From Leucobacter denitrificans (lineage in GTDB: Bacteria; Actinomycetota; Actinomycetes; Actinomycetales; Microbacteriaceae): DNA of 64,000 nt. This document shows positions 17,093 through 26,798 of the stretch, piece after piece. The notes beneath the pieces were generated by a model. That model was not told where the DNA came from, did no database searches, and worked only from the letters and a program-made list of their open reading frames with translations. A program made the position numbers and the translations under genes. Location of the stretch: positions 1,984,001 through 2,048,000 of the forward strand of contig NZ_CP060716.1 in NCBI RefSeq assembly GCF_014396385.1, written 5' to 3'. The first letter of the stretch is position 1, and each line of letters starts with the position of its first letter.

Positions 17093-20000
17093 ATGCATCT
17101 CCTCACCGTGCTCAGCCTCAAGAACAGAGCACTCATCGCGCTCGTTACCATCGTGGCGGCGGTGTTTGGAATGATCAGCATGAGCTCGCTCAAGCAAGAG
17201 CTCATGCCCTCCATCGAGTATCCGGCTATTGCGGTAGTCACCACCTACCCGGGCGCATCGCCCGAGGTCGTGAACAATGACGTTTCGGATCCGATTGAGA
17301 CCGCGCTGCGCGGAGTTCCGCAGCTCGAAAACACGACGGCCACTTCGAACACGGGCAGCTCGGTTGTTCTTGCGGAATTCACCTACGGGGTCGACATTGC
17401 GGCCACTGAACAAAAGGTAGAGCGCGCGGTCAGCCGCATTTCGCAGTTGCTGCCGTCGACCGCTGACACACAGGTGCTCGCGGGTAGCCTCGACGACTTT
17501 CCGATTATTCAGATTGCAGTAACCCCACCGTCAGGGGTTGACGCAGAGGAGACGGCGCGGCTCATTGACCGTCTGGTCGTTCCGTCGCTCGGTGATCTCG
17601 ACGGTGTGCGACAGGCACAGCTCTCGGGCGCTCGTGGCGACCGGGTCACGATTCTTCCTGACGCAGACGCACTGGCGGATCGGGGCTTGACCAACCAATC
17701 GATCACCGATGCGCTGCAACAGAGCGGTGTGCTCGTCGCCGGTGGCACCGTCGAGAACGAGGGTTCGACACTCGCGGTGCAGGTCGGATCGCGGCTCACC
17801 TCGGCAGAAGATATCGCCTCGATCACCATTCCCCGCACAGCGCAGGAGCTCGCGGCGTACCAGCAGGCTCAGGCACAGTTGGCGCAGCAGGCAGAATCGC
17901 TGCCTCCGGGCGTTTCTGTCGAGGCGCCTTCGCTCAGTGACGTCGTATCCATCGGAGACGTCGCCGATGTCACGCTCGAACCGAACCCGATCACCGGGTA
18001 CTCACGTGTGAACGGCGAACCCGCGCTCACAATCGCGGTCACGAAGACTTCGCAGGCGAACACGGTCGAGGTGTCTCACCTCGTGCAGCAACAGATCGAT
18101 GAGATCTCTGAGCAACTCGGCGGCGCAGAACTCACAGTGGTGTTCGATCAAGCGCCATACGTTGAAGAGTCCATCGAATCGCTCACCACCGAGGGGCTTC
18201 TCGGTCTTGTGTTCGCGGTGCTCATCATCCTCGTGTTCCTCATGTCGGTGCGCGCGACTCTCGTCACCGCCATTTCAATCCCCACGTCAGTGCTGCTCGC
18301 GTTCATCGGCCTGAACTTCGCCGAATACACGCTCAACATGCTCACGCTTGGCGCGCTCACCATCTCGATTGGCCGCGTGGTCGACGACTCGATCGTCGTG
18401 ATCGAAAATATTAAGCGCCACCTGGTCGTGGGTGCAGACAGAACGCGCACCATCATTCGTGCTGTGCGCGAGGTAGCTGGCGCAATTACTGCGGCAACAA
18501 TCACCACGGTTGCAGTGTTCCTACCCATGGCATTCGTGAGCGGCATGGTCGGCGAGCTCTTCAAGCCTTTTGCCTTCACGGTGACGATCGCGCTCGCCGC
18601 ATCGCTGTTCGTTTCGCTCACTATCGTGCCGGTGCTTGCCTACTGGTTCTTGAAGCCAGAGAAGCGTAAAGATCTCGCGCCAGCCACCTCGAAGTCTGAG
18701 GAAAGCAGCGAGGCACGGACAACGAACTGGCTCACCAAGGGTTACCGGCCGATCATTGAGTGGACCCTGAAGCGACCCGCGATCACATTGCTCATTTCAG
18801 TGCTTATTCTCGGCGGCACCGTGCTCGCGACGCCGCTTATGAAGACGAACTTCTTGAATGAAGACGAGCAGAACTCGATCGGCCTCACGCAGACGCTCGC
18901 GCCGGGCGTGAGCCTCGACGCGCAACTTGAGCAGGTGGAGCGCGTTGAGGGCGCGCTTGAAGACGTGTCCGAGATCGATATCGTCCAGGTCTCGATTGGC
19001 GGTGACGGTTCGGGCATCGCCGCGCTCTTCGGTGGTGGATCGGATGGGGCTATCAGCTACTCGCTCACCATCGACCCCGATGCTGATCAGGCGGCCGTGA
19101 AGGACTCAATCCGCACTGCTGTCGACGCGCTCGACGACGCTGGTGAGTTCGCGCTCGGCCAATCTGGCGGCGGCGTCTCGCTGACGAGCGCAATCCAGGT
19201 GAACGTTACGGCCCCCGATCAGGAGACCCTCGCTGAGGCGAGCGACGCGGTGGTCACGGAGCTCAAGAAGCAGTCGAGCCTAGAGCAGATTGAGAGCGAT
19301 CTCGGCACCTCGCGCCCGTACCTGAGCGTCACGGTGGATCGCGAAGCAGCGGCAGAGGCCGGGCTCAGCGAGGTCGCGGTTGCGAGCATGGTTTCTGGCA
19401 GCATGCAGCCGAGCCGCGTTGGAGAGATCACGATCGACAACTCGAGTGTGAATGTCTATGTGGATCGCGGCGTTGCGCCCGAAGATATTGACGGCGTTGA
19501 GGCGCTGCAGGTGCAGACCGCGGTGGGCGAGAAGCGGCTCGACGAGCTCGCAACTATTGAGCTCGCAGACGGGCCGGTCACTGTGCGCACCGAGAACAAC
19601 CAGCGCATGGTGACGGTGTCTGCGCTGCCAAAGGCCGATGACCTCACGGTAGCGAGCGCCGATGTGACGAGCGCGCTTGAAACAGTCAACCTGCCGGCCG
19701 GGGCCGCCGCGAGCATCGGCGGCGTCTTGTCACAGCAGGCAGATGCGTTCGAGCAACTCGGACTCGCGCTACTCGCCGCGATTCTTATTGTGTACGTCGT
19801 GATGGTTGCGACGTTCCGCAGCCTGTTGCAACCGCTGCTACTGCTCGTGTCGGTGCCATTTGCCGCCACAGGTGCGCTGCTGCTGCTTATCGCGACAGGA
19901 ATTCCGCTCGGCGTCGCGTCGCTCATCGGCGTGCTCATGCTCATCGGCATCGTGGTGACGAACGCGATCGTGCTCGTCGACCTCGTGAACCAGTATCGGG

Positions 20001-20350
20001 AACGAGGCAACGCGCTCCGAGAGGCCGTGCTGCACGGATCCCTACAGCGTCTTCGCCCCATCGTGATGACAGCGCTCGCAACAATCCTCGCGCTCACGCC
20101 GATGGCGCTCGGGGTCACGGGCAAGGGCGGGTTTATCTCGCAGCCGCTCGCCGTGGTCGTGATCGGCGGCTTGCTCTCGTCAACCGTGCTCACACTTGTC
20201 GTGCTGCCGACGTTCTACTACATCGTGGAACGCCGCCGCGAAACCCTGCGCGAACGTCGAATCGCGCGCCGCAATGCTCGAGAGAGTGAGCGCGGCGAAG
20301 AGGCTGCTGGCCTTGAGTCGGGGGCCGCGCCAGCAGGGACAGAGGACTGA
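17093..20350 (+). CDS. RND-superfamily efflux pump (AcrB/SwrC-like), copy 2
   Basis: This tandem paralogue of the preceding gene is also 1085 residues, with the same architecture. It has DPIETALRGVPQLENTTATSNTG in the conserved form, TM4 GRVVDDSIVVIENIKRH, and the C-terminal NAIVLVDLVNQYRERGNALREAVLHG. It lacks the Gln-rich insert of copy 1 but has a charged C-terminal tail of about 25 residues (RRRETLRERRIARRNARESERGEE…). Parts are nearly identical in DNA to copy 1 and others are clearly diverged, which suggests gene conversion. It lies 8 nt after copy 1 and 3 nt before the helicase gene, so the three probably form one transcript. Substrate is unknown. Confidence 0.9.
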   Translation: MHLLTVLSLKNRALIALVTIVAAVFGMISMSSLKQELMPSIEYPAIAVVTTYPGASPEVVNNDVSDPIETALRGVPQLENTTATSNTGSSVVLAEFTYGVDIAATEQKVERAVSRISQLLPSTADTQVLAGSLDDFPIIQIAVTPPSGVDAEETARLIDRLVVPSLGDLDGVRQAQLSGARGDRVTILPDADALADRGLTNQSITDALQQSGVLVAGGTVENEGSTLAVQVGSRLTSAEDIASITIPRTAQELAAYQQAQAQLAQQAESLPPGVSVEAPSLSDVVSIGDVADVTLEPNPITGYSRVNGEPALTIAVTKTSQANTVEVSHLVQQQIDEISEQLGGAELTVVFDQAPYVEESIESLTTEGLLGLVFAVLIILVFLMSVRATLVTAISIPTSVLLAFIGLNFAEYTLNMLTLGALTISIGRVVDDSIVVIENIKRHLVVGADRTRTIIRAVREVAGAITAATITTVAVFLPMAFVSGMVGELFKPFAFTVTIALAASLFVSLTIVPVLAYWFLKPEKRKDLAPATSKSEESSEARTTNWLTKGYRPIIEWTLKRPAITLLISVLILGGTVLATPLMKTNFLNEDEQNSIGLTQTLAPGVSLDAQLEQVERVEGALEDVSEIDIVQVSIGGDGSGIAALFGGGSDGAISYSLTIDPDADQAAVKDSIRTAVDALDDAGEFALGQSGGGVSLTSAIQVNVTAPDQETLAEASDAVVTELKKQSSLEQIESDLGTSRPYLSVTVDREAAAEAGLSEVAVASMVSGSMQPSRVGEITIDNSSVNVYVDRGVAPEDIDGVEALQVQTAVGEKRLDELATIELADGPVTVRTENNQRMVTVSALPKADDLTVASADVTSALETVNLPAGAAASIGGVLSQQADAFEQLGLALLAAILIVYVVMVATFRSLLQPLLLLVSVPFAATGALLLLIATGIPLGVASLIGVLMLIGIVVTNAIVLVDLVNQYRERGNALREAVLHGSLQRLRPIVMTALATILALTPMALGVTGKGGFISQPLAVVVIGGLLSSTVLTLVVLPTFYYIVERRRETLRERRIARRNARESERGEEAAGLESGAAPAGTED
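18662..19160 (+). repeat. Near-identical block of the tandem RND genes (copy 2 side)
   Basis: Partner of 15471-15969 at a constant offset of 3191 nt. The boundaries are abrupt: the sequences diverge immediately after the shared CTCGGCCA. Confidence 0.85.
19907..20112 (+). repeat. Second near-identical block of the RND pair (copy 2 side)
   Basis: Partner of 16716-16921, same 3191-nt offset, one difference (codon Asp in copy 1, Asn in copy 2, after RERG). Confidence 0.85.
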
Positions 20351-20353
20351 TAC

Positions 20354-21883
20354 GTGGCGCAGAAGAAGCGGCGCGGGTTCAAAGCGCCAAAGAACTATGA
20401 TCCGAATCGGGGGCGCGCCCCGAAGCGAAAGTATGGTGCGCGCGCCGAAAGCGCTGGAGGCGCAGATGCGTCCTCTGGCAACACGAGATCTCCTAAAAAC
20501 GCGACAGATCGCAGGTCTTCTGCGGGCGCCCAGGTAGGGTCGGGCGCTGACTCACGCGAACGCATCGATGTGCGTGGTGGATCGAGCACCAAGGCTGAGG
20601 CGCCACAGCAGCGCAAACTTGGTCCACGCAAGTTCGAGGCGAAACTCACCACGGCTGAGGACACGGTCGGCAAGACCTTTGCGAGTCTTGGGCTCGGCCA
20701 AAACCTCGTGCGCACGCTTGGCGAGCTCGGGGCTGAGTCGCCGTTCCCGATCCAGGTCGCCACGATTCCAGATGCGATCGCAGGCAGAGACGTACTCGGT
20801 CGGGCAGAGACGGGTTCTGGCAAGACAATTGCGTTTGGTGCTGCGCTTGTCGAGCGGCTGCTCTCTCTGAAAGCGCAGGGGGTGCTGGGCGAGAAGCGAT
20901 CCACAAAGCAAGAAAAACCCGCAAAGCGCGGTGAACGAATTGACCGCGGAAAGCGCCCACCGGCCCGAAACCCGAAGGCACTCATTCTCGCGCCAACCCG
21001 AGAGCTAGCGCTGCAGATCGACCGCACGGTGCAGCCGCTTGCGCGATCGGTTGGCTTCTACACCGCGCAGCTCGTTGGCGGTGTGCCGATCGACCCCCAG
21101 GTGCATGCGCTCGAGCGCGGCATCGACATCGTCATCGGAACACCGGGGCGCATTCGCGACCTCGTGCAGCGTCGCAAACTTGACCTCCGTGAGGTATTGG
21201 TCTCGGTCATCGATGAGGCAGACCACCTGTGCGAGCTCGGTTTTCTCGATGAGACGCAGTGGGCGCTCAGACAGACAGAGCGGGGTGGGCAGCGCCTGCT
21301 CTTCTCGGCGACGCTCGACCGAGATGTTGAAGAGCTCGTCGCCGAGTTTTTGAGTGATCCGGCCGCTCACGAGGTTCCGAAAACGAGTTCGACCGTGCCG
21401 CACCGGGTGTTCCTGGTGCTTCGCGAAGACAAGGAACAGGCGGTGCTCGAATTCGCGAACCTACCTGGCCGTGTCATGATGTTCTGTCGCACCCGCGTGT
21501 ATGCCGAGCGAGTCACCGAGCTGCTATCGGGAGCCGGGATCTCGGCCACGTCGCTCCATGGAAACCTCAGCCAGGCGCGGCGAGAACGCAACCTTGAGAA
21601 ATTTTCGACCGGCAAATCGCGCGTGCTCGTTGCGACAGATGTGGCGGCTCGGGGGATTCACATCGATGACGTCGACGTCGTGGTGCAGCTCGACCCGCCC
21701 GACGATTCGAAGACCTTCGTGCACCGCTCAGGCCGCACAGGGCGTGCCGGTCGCGAGGGTGAGGTCATCACGCTAATTCCGAGAACCCGCCAGAAGCGCA
21801 CCCGCGAGCAGCTCGAAGAGGCGGGCATAGAGCCCAAGTTCTTTGGGGATTATGAACCCGGGAGCTCATCGAAGCGTCGCTAG
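20354..21883 (+). CDS. DEAD-box ATP-dependent RNA helicase
   Basis: This 509-residue RNA helicase has a basic, low-complexity N-terminus (residues 1-95). The core motifs follow: Q-motif region ESPFPIQVATIPDAIAGRD, motif I AETGSGKT, PTRELALQ, motif II as DEAD within SVIDEADHLCELGF, SAT as LLFSATLD, and motifs V-VI as ATDVAARGIHIDDVDVVVQLDPP and HRSGRTGRAGR. A stretch rich in Lys/Arg (about residues 177-205) interrupts motifs I and Ia. Start is GTG 20354, 3 nt after the RND stop, with AGAGGA upstream. Such helicases help ribosome assembly and mRNA turnover, often in the cold. The link to RND pumps is probably only positional. Confidence 0.92.
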   Translation: MAQKKRRGFKAPKNYDPNRGRAPKRKYGARAESAGGADASSGNTRSPKNATDRRSSAGAQVGSGADSRERIDVRGGSSTKAEAPQQRKLGPRKFEAKLTTAEDTVGKTFASLGLGQNLVRTLGELGAESPFPIQVATIPDAIAGRDVLGRAETGSGKTIAFGAALVERLLSLKAQGVLGEKRSTKQEKPAKRGERIDRGKRPPARNPKALILAPTRELALQIDRTVQPLARSVGFYTAQLVGGVPIDPQVHALERGIDIVIGTPGRIRDLVQRRKLDLREVLVSVIDEADHLCELGFLDETQWALRQTERGGQRLLFSATLDRDVEELVAEFLSDPAAHEVPKTSSTVPHRVFLVLREDKEQAVLEFANLPGRVMMFCRTRVYAERVTELLSGAGISATSLHGNLSQARRERNLEKFSTGKSRVLVATDVAARGIHIDDVDVVVQLDPPDDSKTFVHRSGRTGRAGREGEVITLIPRTRQKRTREQLEEAGIEPKFFGDYEPGSSSKRR

Positions 21884-22012
21884 CGTATTGCGATAGTTTC
21901 TGGCGCGTCTTATTGGTGGTTTTATACAACTGCCTCGTGAGTCTCACTTGCGCGATTGTCGAGTGAACGGTGGCTGCTTGTCTGCAACTAATGACCCGCC
22001 TAGCCTGGCCGT

Positions 22013-24085
22013 ATGACTACCTCTGCGCCACGCGTGAACGTGCAACTTGTCGCCGACGCCCTCCTCGGCAAATGGAAGGCCGAGCGGCTCGAATCGCGCG
22101 CGCTGGCCTCTGACGAGCGCTTTCACACGATCCACGGTCAGCCCATGGACGAGCACCGGATTCGTGCGCTCAGCCAGTTGCAGCAACTCGCAGATGCGGG
22201 TGCCGTGCAGCGCGCATTCCCGTCGAGCCTCGGTGGTAATGACAACCACGGCGGCAACGTCGCGGCGTTCGAAGAGCTCGTGCTCGCTGACCCTTCAATG
22301 CAGATCAAAGCGGGGGTGCAGTGGGGACTTTTCGGATCCGCAATCTTGCACCTCGGAACTGAGGAGCACCACAAGAAGTGGTTGCCCGCAGTGATGGACC
22401 TTTCCCTGCCGGGAGCTTTCGCGATGACCGAGATAGGGCACGGCTCAGACGTCGCCTCGGTCGGAACCACCGCGACCTATGACCCCGAAGCTGAGGAGTT
22501 CGAGATCCACACCCCGTTCAAGGGTGCGTGGAAGGAATTTCTCGGCAATGCGGCGCTTCACGGTCAGGCGGCCGTCGTGTTTGCGCAACTCATTACGAAG
22601 GGAGTGAATCACGGCGTGCACGCGTTCTTTGTGCCGATCCGCACCCCCGGCGGTGAGATGATGCCGGGCATCGGCAGCGAAGACGACGGTGTGAAGGGCG
22701 GCCTGAACGGTATCGACAACGGTCGGCTGCACTTCACACACGTGCGGATTCCGCGCGAGAACCTGCTCAACCGGTACGGCAATGTCGAGGCCGACGGCAC
22801 CTACTCGTCACCGATTGAAAGCCCGGGCCGACGCTTCTTCACCATGATCGGTACGCTCGTGCAGGGCCGCGTTTCGCTTGACGGATCGGCCGTGCGTGCG
22901 ATGCAGGCGGCGCTTACGATCGCGATCCGCTACGGCAACGAGCGCCGTCAATTTCCCGGGGCTTCTGGTCGCGAAATCGTGCTGCTCGATTACGGCCAGC
23001 ATCAGCGACGGCTCATGCCACGCCTCGCTCAGGCTTACGCGATGGCGTTTGCCAGTGAGCGGTTGCTCACCGTGTTCGACGAGGTGTTCTCGGGTGCGAA
23101 GGACACGGATGAGAACCGTGAAGACCTCGAAACCCTCGCGGCCGGTCTCAAACCGCTCTCGACCTGGGCCGCGCTCGATACGCTTCAAGAGGCGCGCGAG
23201 GCGTGCGGTGGTGCCGGCTTCATGGCGAAGAACCGCCTCACTGGGCTCCGCGCAGACCTCGACATTTACGTCACTTTTGAGGGCGACAACAACGTGCTCT
23301 TGCAGCTCGTGGGCAAGCGGTTGCTCACCGACTATGCCGACCAGTTCAAAGACGGCGATAAGGCAGCCTACGCGCGAGCGGCGGCAAGCCAGCTCGGCGA
23401 TCGCGTGAGCCGGTTTGGGTTGCGCCAACTAGGCCAGAGCATTGCTGATCTCGGGCAGATGGCTCGATCCATCGAGAGCCTGCGCACCTCTGAAGCGCAG
23501 CGCGAGCTTCTCACCGACCGCGTCGAAACGATGATCGCTGAGATCGCTTCGGCGCTGCGTGACGCAACGAAAGATGTGCCGAAGGCAGAGCGCGCTCAGC
23601 GAGGTGAAGATGCGTTTAATGCGCAGCAGCACAAGCTCATTCAGGCGGCGACAGCGCACGTCGAGCTGCTGCAGTGGGAGGCACTGACCGAGGAGGTTGA
23701 GAAGCTCACCGACGCGGGAACGAAGCAGGTCATGACCTGGGTACGCGACCTCTTCGGGCTCGGTCTGCTTGAACGAAACATGACCTGGTTCCTCGTGCAC
23801 GGACGCATCTCTGGCCAGCGCGCCGAGGCGCTCACGGCTTACGTCGACCGCCTCATCAGCCGCGTGCGTGACCACGCTGTTGACCTCGTCGATGCGTTTG
23901 GTATTCCGGCCGAGCTTCTGCGGGCTGAGATCGCCACGGGTATTGAGGCCGAACGCCAAGCAGAGGCGCATGCGTACGTCGAGGCTCAGCGGGCAGCAGG
24001 AACCTGGCCGATCCATGAGAAAGAACTGCGTGCCCAAGCGAAGGCCGAAGCGAAGGCTGAAACGAAGGATGCCGCTCGCCGGTAG
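22013..24085 (+). CDS. Acyl-CoA oxidase / acyl-CoA dehydrogenase family (ACOX-type)
   Basis: This 690-residue flavoprotein resembles peroxisomal acyl-CoA oxidases, which carry out the first step of fatty-acid beta-oxidation with FAD. Recognisable regions are PGAFAMTEIGHGSDVASVGTTATYD (FAD/substrate loop), GRVSLDGSAVRAMQAALTIAIRYGNERRQF, and GGAGFMAKNRLTGLRADLDIYVTFEGDNNVLLQLVGKRLL, which contains the expected catalytic glutamate. The C-terminal ACOX-type helical domain ends in a charged tail rich in Ala/Lys/Glu. TAGCCT at 22001-22006 stands 6 nt before ATG 22013, so the gene is probably leaderless. The preceding 129 nt hold nothing else I can name. Confidence 0.9.
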   Translation: MTTSAPRVNVQLVADALLGKWKAERLESRALASDERFHTIHGQPMDEHRIRALSQLQQLADAGAVQRAFPSSLGGNDNHGGNVAAFEELVLADPSMQIKAGVQWGLFGSAILHLGTEEHHKKWLPAVMDLSLPGAFAMTEIGHGSDVASVGTTATYDPEAEEFEIHTPFKGAWKEFLGNAALHGQAAVVFAQLITKGVNHGVHAFFVPIRTPGGEMMPGIGSEDDGVKGGLNGIDNGRLHFTHVRIPRENLLNRYGNVEADGTYSSPIESPGRRFFTMIGTLVQGRVSLDGSAVRAMQAALTIAIRYGNERRQFPGASGREIVLLDYGQHQRRLMPRLAQAYAMAFASERLLTVFDEVFSGAKDTDENREDLETLAAGLKPLSTWAALDTLQEAREACGGAGFMAKNRLTGLRADLDIYVTFEGDNNVLLQLVGKRLLTDYADQFKDGDKAAYARAAASQLGDRVSRFGLRQLGQSIADLGQMARSIESLRTSEAQRELLTDRVETMIAEIASALRDATKDVPKAERAQRGEDAFNAQQHKLIQAATAHVELLQWEALTEEVEKLTDAGTKQVMTWVRDLFGLGLLERNMTWFLVHGRISGQRAEALTAYVDRLISRVRDHAVDLVDAFGIPAELLRAEIATGIEAERQAEAHAYVEAQRAAGTWPIHEKELRAQAKAEAKAETKDAARR

Positions 24086-24111
24086 TCAGATGGTCAGGTA
24101 GCCATGAAAAC

Positions 24112-25032
24112 ATGGCGGGTATGAATCTCCAACGTGTGCTCGACTCCGTGTACGAGTCTGTCCAACCTCTCATTGGATCGGGCAATGTAGCTGAGTACAT
24201 TCCCCGACTCGCGGCGGTGAACCCAGACCAGTTCGGAATGACGGTCAGCACGGTTGACGGAGAAAGATACTCGGTTGGCGATTCCTCGGTTGAGTTCTCG
24301 ATCCAGAGCATCTCGAAAGTGTTCTCGCTCGCACTTGCCATCGCAGGTGACGACGAGGAGATCTGGGCGCGAGTGGGTCGTGAGCCTTCCGGCGCTGCGT
24401 TCAACTCGCTCGCGCAACTCGAGTACAAACGCGGTATTCCGCGCAACCCGTTCATGAACGCGGGTGCGCTCGTGGTTGTGGATCACCTCATCTCGCTCGA
24501 GGAACAGCACGTACCCTCGGTGCTCGATTTTCTGCGCACCGAGTCTGGGAACGAGAGCATCTCGATCGATGCCTTGACCGCCGCATCTGAGCTATCTCAC
24601 GGCGATAGAAACGCTGCAACCGCCCACTTTTTGCGAAGCTATGGGAACCTGCGGAACGAGGTGTCTGCGGTACTCGACAGTTATGTCAATCAGTGCTCGA
24701 TTGCAATTTCGTGCGAAGACCTTGCAACCGCTGGCTTGTTTCTCGCTCGCGACGGTCAGGGAAATCATGGACGCGAGTGGCTCACGGAGGCACAGGCGAA
24801 GCGTGTCAATGCGGTCATGCTCACTTCGGGCTTCTACGATGCGGCTGGAGAGTTTGCCTACCGCGTGGGGCTGCCCGGGAAATCGGGGGTCGGCGGTGGC
24901 ATTCTCGCGATCGTTCCCGACGTGTGCTCAATTTGTGTGTGGGGACCTGGCTTAGACGCCTCGGGAAATTCACTCATTGGGATGGCAGCGCTGGGCGAAC
25001 TCACGGACAGGACCGGCTGGTCAATCTTCTAG
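24112..25032 (+). CDS. glsA: Glutaminase
   Basis: This 306-residue enzyme of the serine-dependent beta-lactamase-like glutaminase family hydrolyses glutamine to glutamate and ammonia. The catalytic SxxK is in FSIQSISKVFSLAL (about residues 63-76). Other family motifs are NPFMNAGALVVVDHL, SELSHGDRNAATAHFLRSYGN, and GKSGVGGGILAIVPD. Start is ATG 24112, with a second in-frame ATG at 24121; neither has a strong ribosome binding site. It follows the acyl-CoA oxidase by 26 nt. Confidence 0.95.
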   Translation: MAGMNLQRVLDSVYESVQPLIGSGNVAEYIPRLAAVNPDQFGMTVSTVDGERYSVGDSSVEFSIQSISKVFSLALAIAGDDEEIWARVGREPSGAAFNSLAQLEYKRGIPRNPFMNAGALVVVDHLISLEEQHVPSVLDFLRTESGNESISIDALTAASELSHGDRNAATAHFLRSYGNLRNEVSAVLDSYVNQCSIAISCEDLATAGLFLARDGQGNHGREWLTEAQAKRVNAVMLTSGFYDAAGEFAYRVGLPGKSGVGGGILAIVPDVCSICVWGPGLDASGNSLIGMAALGELTDRTGWSIF

Positions 25033-25086
25033 ATGTTCCTCTTGATGAGGCGAGCGGTTGCTGCGCTGACGCGGTAAAGTTCGAGC

Positions 25087-25977
25087 ATGACGTTTAACGA
25101 CAACGTGCGTGTCGATACGAGTCACGTGCAGAAGCGAAGCGGTGGCGCGCGCCGCGGCGGCCTCGCGGTCGGCGGCGGCAGCATCGGGCTGCTCGTCATC
25201 CTGTTCATCGGCTCGCAATTGCTCGGTGTCGATCTCACCGGCCTCGCAACTGGGTTCAGTAGCGCAGGCGGTGGATCGTCGAGCGAAGAGGTCGTGGCGC
25301 TTGATAACTGTAAATCAGGCAAAGACGCCAACGATAACCAGGAATGCCGCATGGCCGCCGCGAGCGACTCACTCAATCGTTACTGGGCTTCGCAGGTGAA
25401 TAACTACCGTGCACCTGCACCCGTTGTGCTCTTTAGCGGATCAACGCAGTCGCAGTGCGGCACAGCCTCTGCCGCGACCGGGCCGTTCTATTGCCCGCCC
25501 GAGGAAGCGATTTACGTTGATGTCTCGTTCTTCGAGACTCTGCGAAGCAACTACGGTGCAACGGGAGGCTCGCTGTCTGAAATGTACGTGCTCGCCCACG
25601 AATGGGGTCACCACATTTCGAACCTGATTGGCTCACTTGACCAGGCCGGTCGTGAGTCGGGGGCCACCTCGGGGTCTGTGCGACTCGAACTACAGGCCGA
25701 CTGCTTCGCGGGTGCCTGGGTGGGAGCGGCTCAAACCATCACAGATGACAGTGGCGTACCTTTTCTGCAGCCGATTACACAGTCCCAGATTGACGATGCG
25801 CTGAGTGCTGCGGCAGCGGTCGGCGACGACAGTATTATGGAGAACGCGGGAATGCAGGTAGATCCAGACCGATTCACCCACGGCTCTTCCGAGCAGCGCC
25901 AGAAGTGGTTCATGACCGGCTACGAACAGGGGCCCACGATGTGCGGCACGTTCGATGTGGCAGCAAGCGAGCTCTAA
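25087..25977 (+). CDS. Neutral zinc metallopeptidase, membrane anchored
   Basis: This 296-residue protein of the putative neutral zinc metallopeptidase family (YpfJ type) has one N-terminal membrane helix (LAVGGGSIGLLVILFIGSQLL, about residues 25-46) and an extracytoplasmic catalytic domain. The zinc motif HEWGHH is within LAHEWGHHISNLIG, followed by LELQADCFAGAWVGAA, which carries the expected third ligand. TAAAGT at 25075-25080 lies 6 nt before ATG 25087, a leaderless arrangement. Its stop overlaps the stop of the convergent gene by 3 nt. Natural substrates of the family are unknown. Confidence 0.9.
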   Translation: MTFNDNVRVDTSHVQKRSGGARRGGLAVGGGSIGLLVILFIGSQLLGVDLTGLATGFSSAGGGSSSEEVVALDNCKSGKDANDNQECRMAAASDSLNRYWASQVNNYRAPAPVVLFSGSTQSQCGTASAATGPFYCPPEEAIYVDVSFFETLRSNYGATGGSLSEMYVLAHEWGHHISNLIGSLDQAGRESGATSGSVRLELQADCFAGAWVGAAQTITDDSGVPFLQPITQSQIDDALSAAAAVGDDSIMENAGMQVDPDRFTHGSSEQRQKWFMTGYEQGPTMCGTFDVAASEL

Positions 25978-26798
25978 CGCCGCTTCTTAGCTTTGCGTTT
26001 GGCGGCCTTCGCACGCTCAGCTTTCTCGCGTGCTGCCGCAAGCTGTGCGCCTCGAGAATTGGGCTTAAGCGGCTGCTTTTTCTTCGCCTGTGGCTGCCGA
26101 AATTTTTGCTCGGGCTCGCGTTTCACGGTACCGCCAGATTCATCTTCTCGGAGTCGCCGAGACGAATTCGCGGTGCGGCCCCGCATAATGCCAGCGAGCT
26201 GCTGAAGGTAGGGGGAGTCCCGATCCACACCCCAAACGGCCCAGATGGTGGTGCCAGCAATCGGCGCATCACTGACGAGCTGCAGTAGCGCATGGTCGCG
26301 CTTGTTTGAGAGATGCCGCGCGAGCGGCAGCGGTGCGAGTAGGCCGCCAGCGCCCGTTGCTACAAGCTCGAGTGCGGCTGGTAGGTGCTTGGGTTTCCAC
26401 TCGGGGTTCTCCCAAGGTTTTGCCGCGGGCCAGCCGGGGGCGTGATTCGGGTGGTCGATGATCGTAATAAGTGCGAGGTCGCCTTCGTGGATCTCCGTCT
26501 GCTCGGCAAGCTCATGATCATGCGGCAGAACGAGTGCAATCGACTCTTCGTAGAGCAAGATTGCGTGATGCGTGCGGTTCCCGTGATCATCCATCTGCGC
26601 CGGACGCTCGCCTGGTGCATACCTGGCAAGCTGCATGTCCGCAGTGGCGGCGTCTCCTCGCGTCGCAAGGCCGTAGGGTCGCTCAAACGGAATGAGCTCG
26701 AGCGCGCGCTCTGGAACGGCCCGCTTCCAGCGCTGAGCCCACTTGCTCGGTGAGATACCGCGTGTGAATCCGAGGCGGATCGGGGACTGCTCGCTCAA
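25974..26798 (-). CDS. LysR-type substrate-binding domain protein without a DNA-binding domain
   Basis: This 274-residue protein begins IRLGFTRGISPSKWAQRWKRAVP and contains ESIALVLPHDHELAEQTEIHEGDLALITI and LVATGAGGLLAPLPLARHLS, typical of the periplasmic-binding-like effector domain of LysR regulators. The N-terminal winged helix is absent. Instead the C-terminus carries about 60 very basic residues (KKKQPLKPNSRGAQ… and AKAAKRKAKKRR) that could bind nucleic acid. Proteins of this shape occur in many Micrococcales; their role is unknown. The TTG start at 26798 overlaps the upstream ATL gene's stop by 4 nt, so the two are co-translated. Confidence 0.8.
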   Translation of the reverse strand: MSEQSPIRLGFTRGISPSKWAQRWKRAVPERALELIPFERPYGLATRGDAATADMQLARYAPGERPAQMDDHGNRTHHAILLYEESIALVLPHDHELAEQTEIHEGDLALITIIDHPNHAPGWPAAKPWENPEWKPKHLPAALELVATGAGGLLAPLPLARHLSNKRDHALLQLVSDAPIAGTTIWAVWGVDRDSPYLQQLAGIMRGRTANSSRRLREDESGGTVKREPEQKFRQPQAKKKQPLKPNSRGAQLAAAREKAERAKAAKRKAKKRR

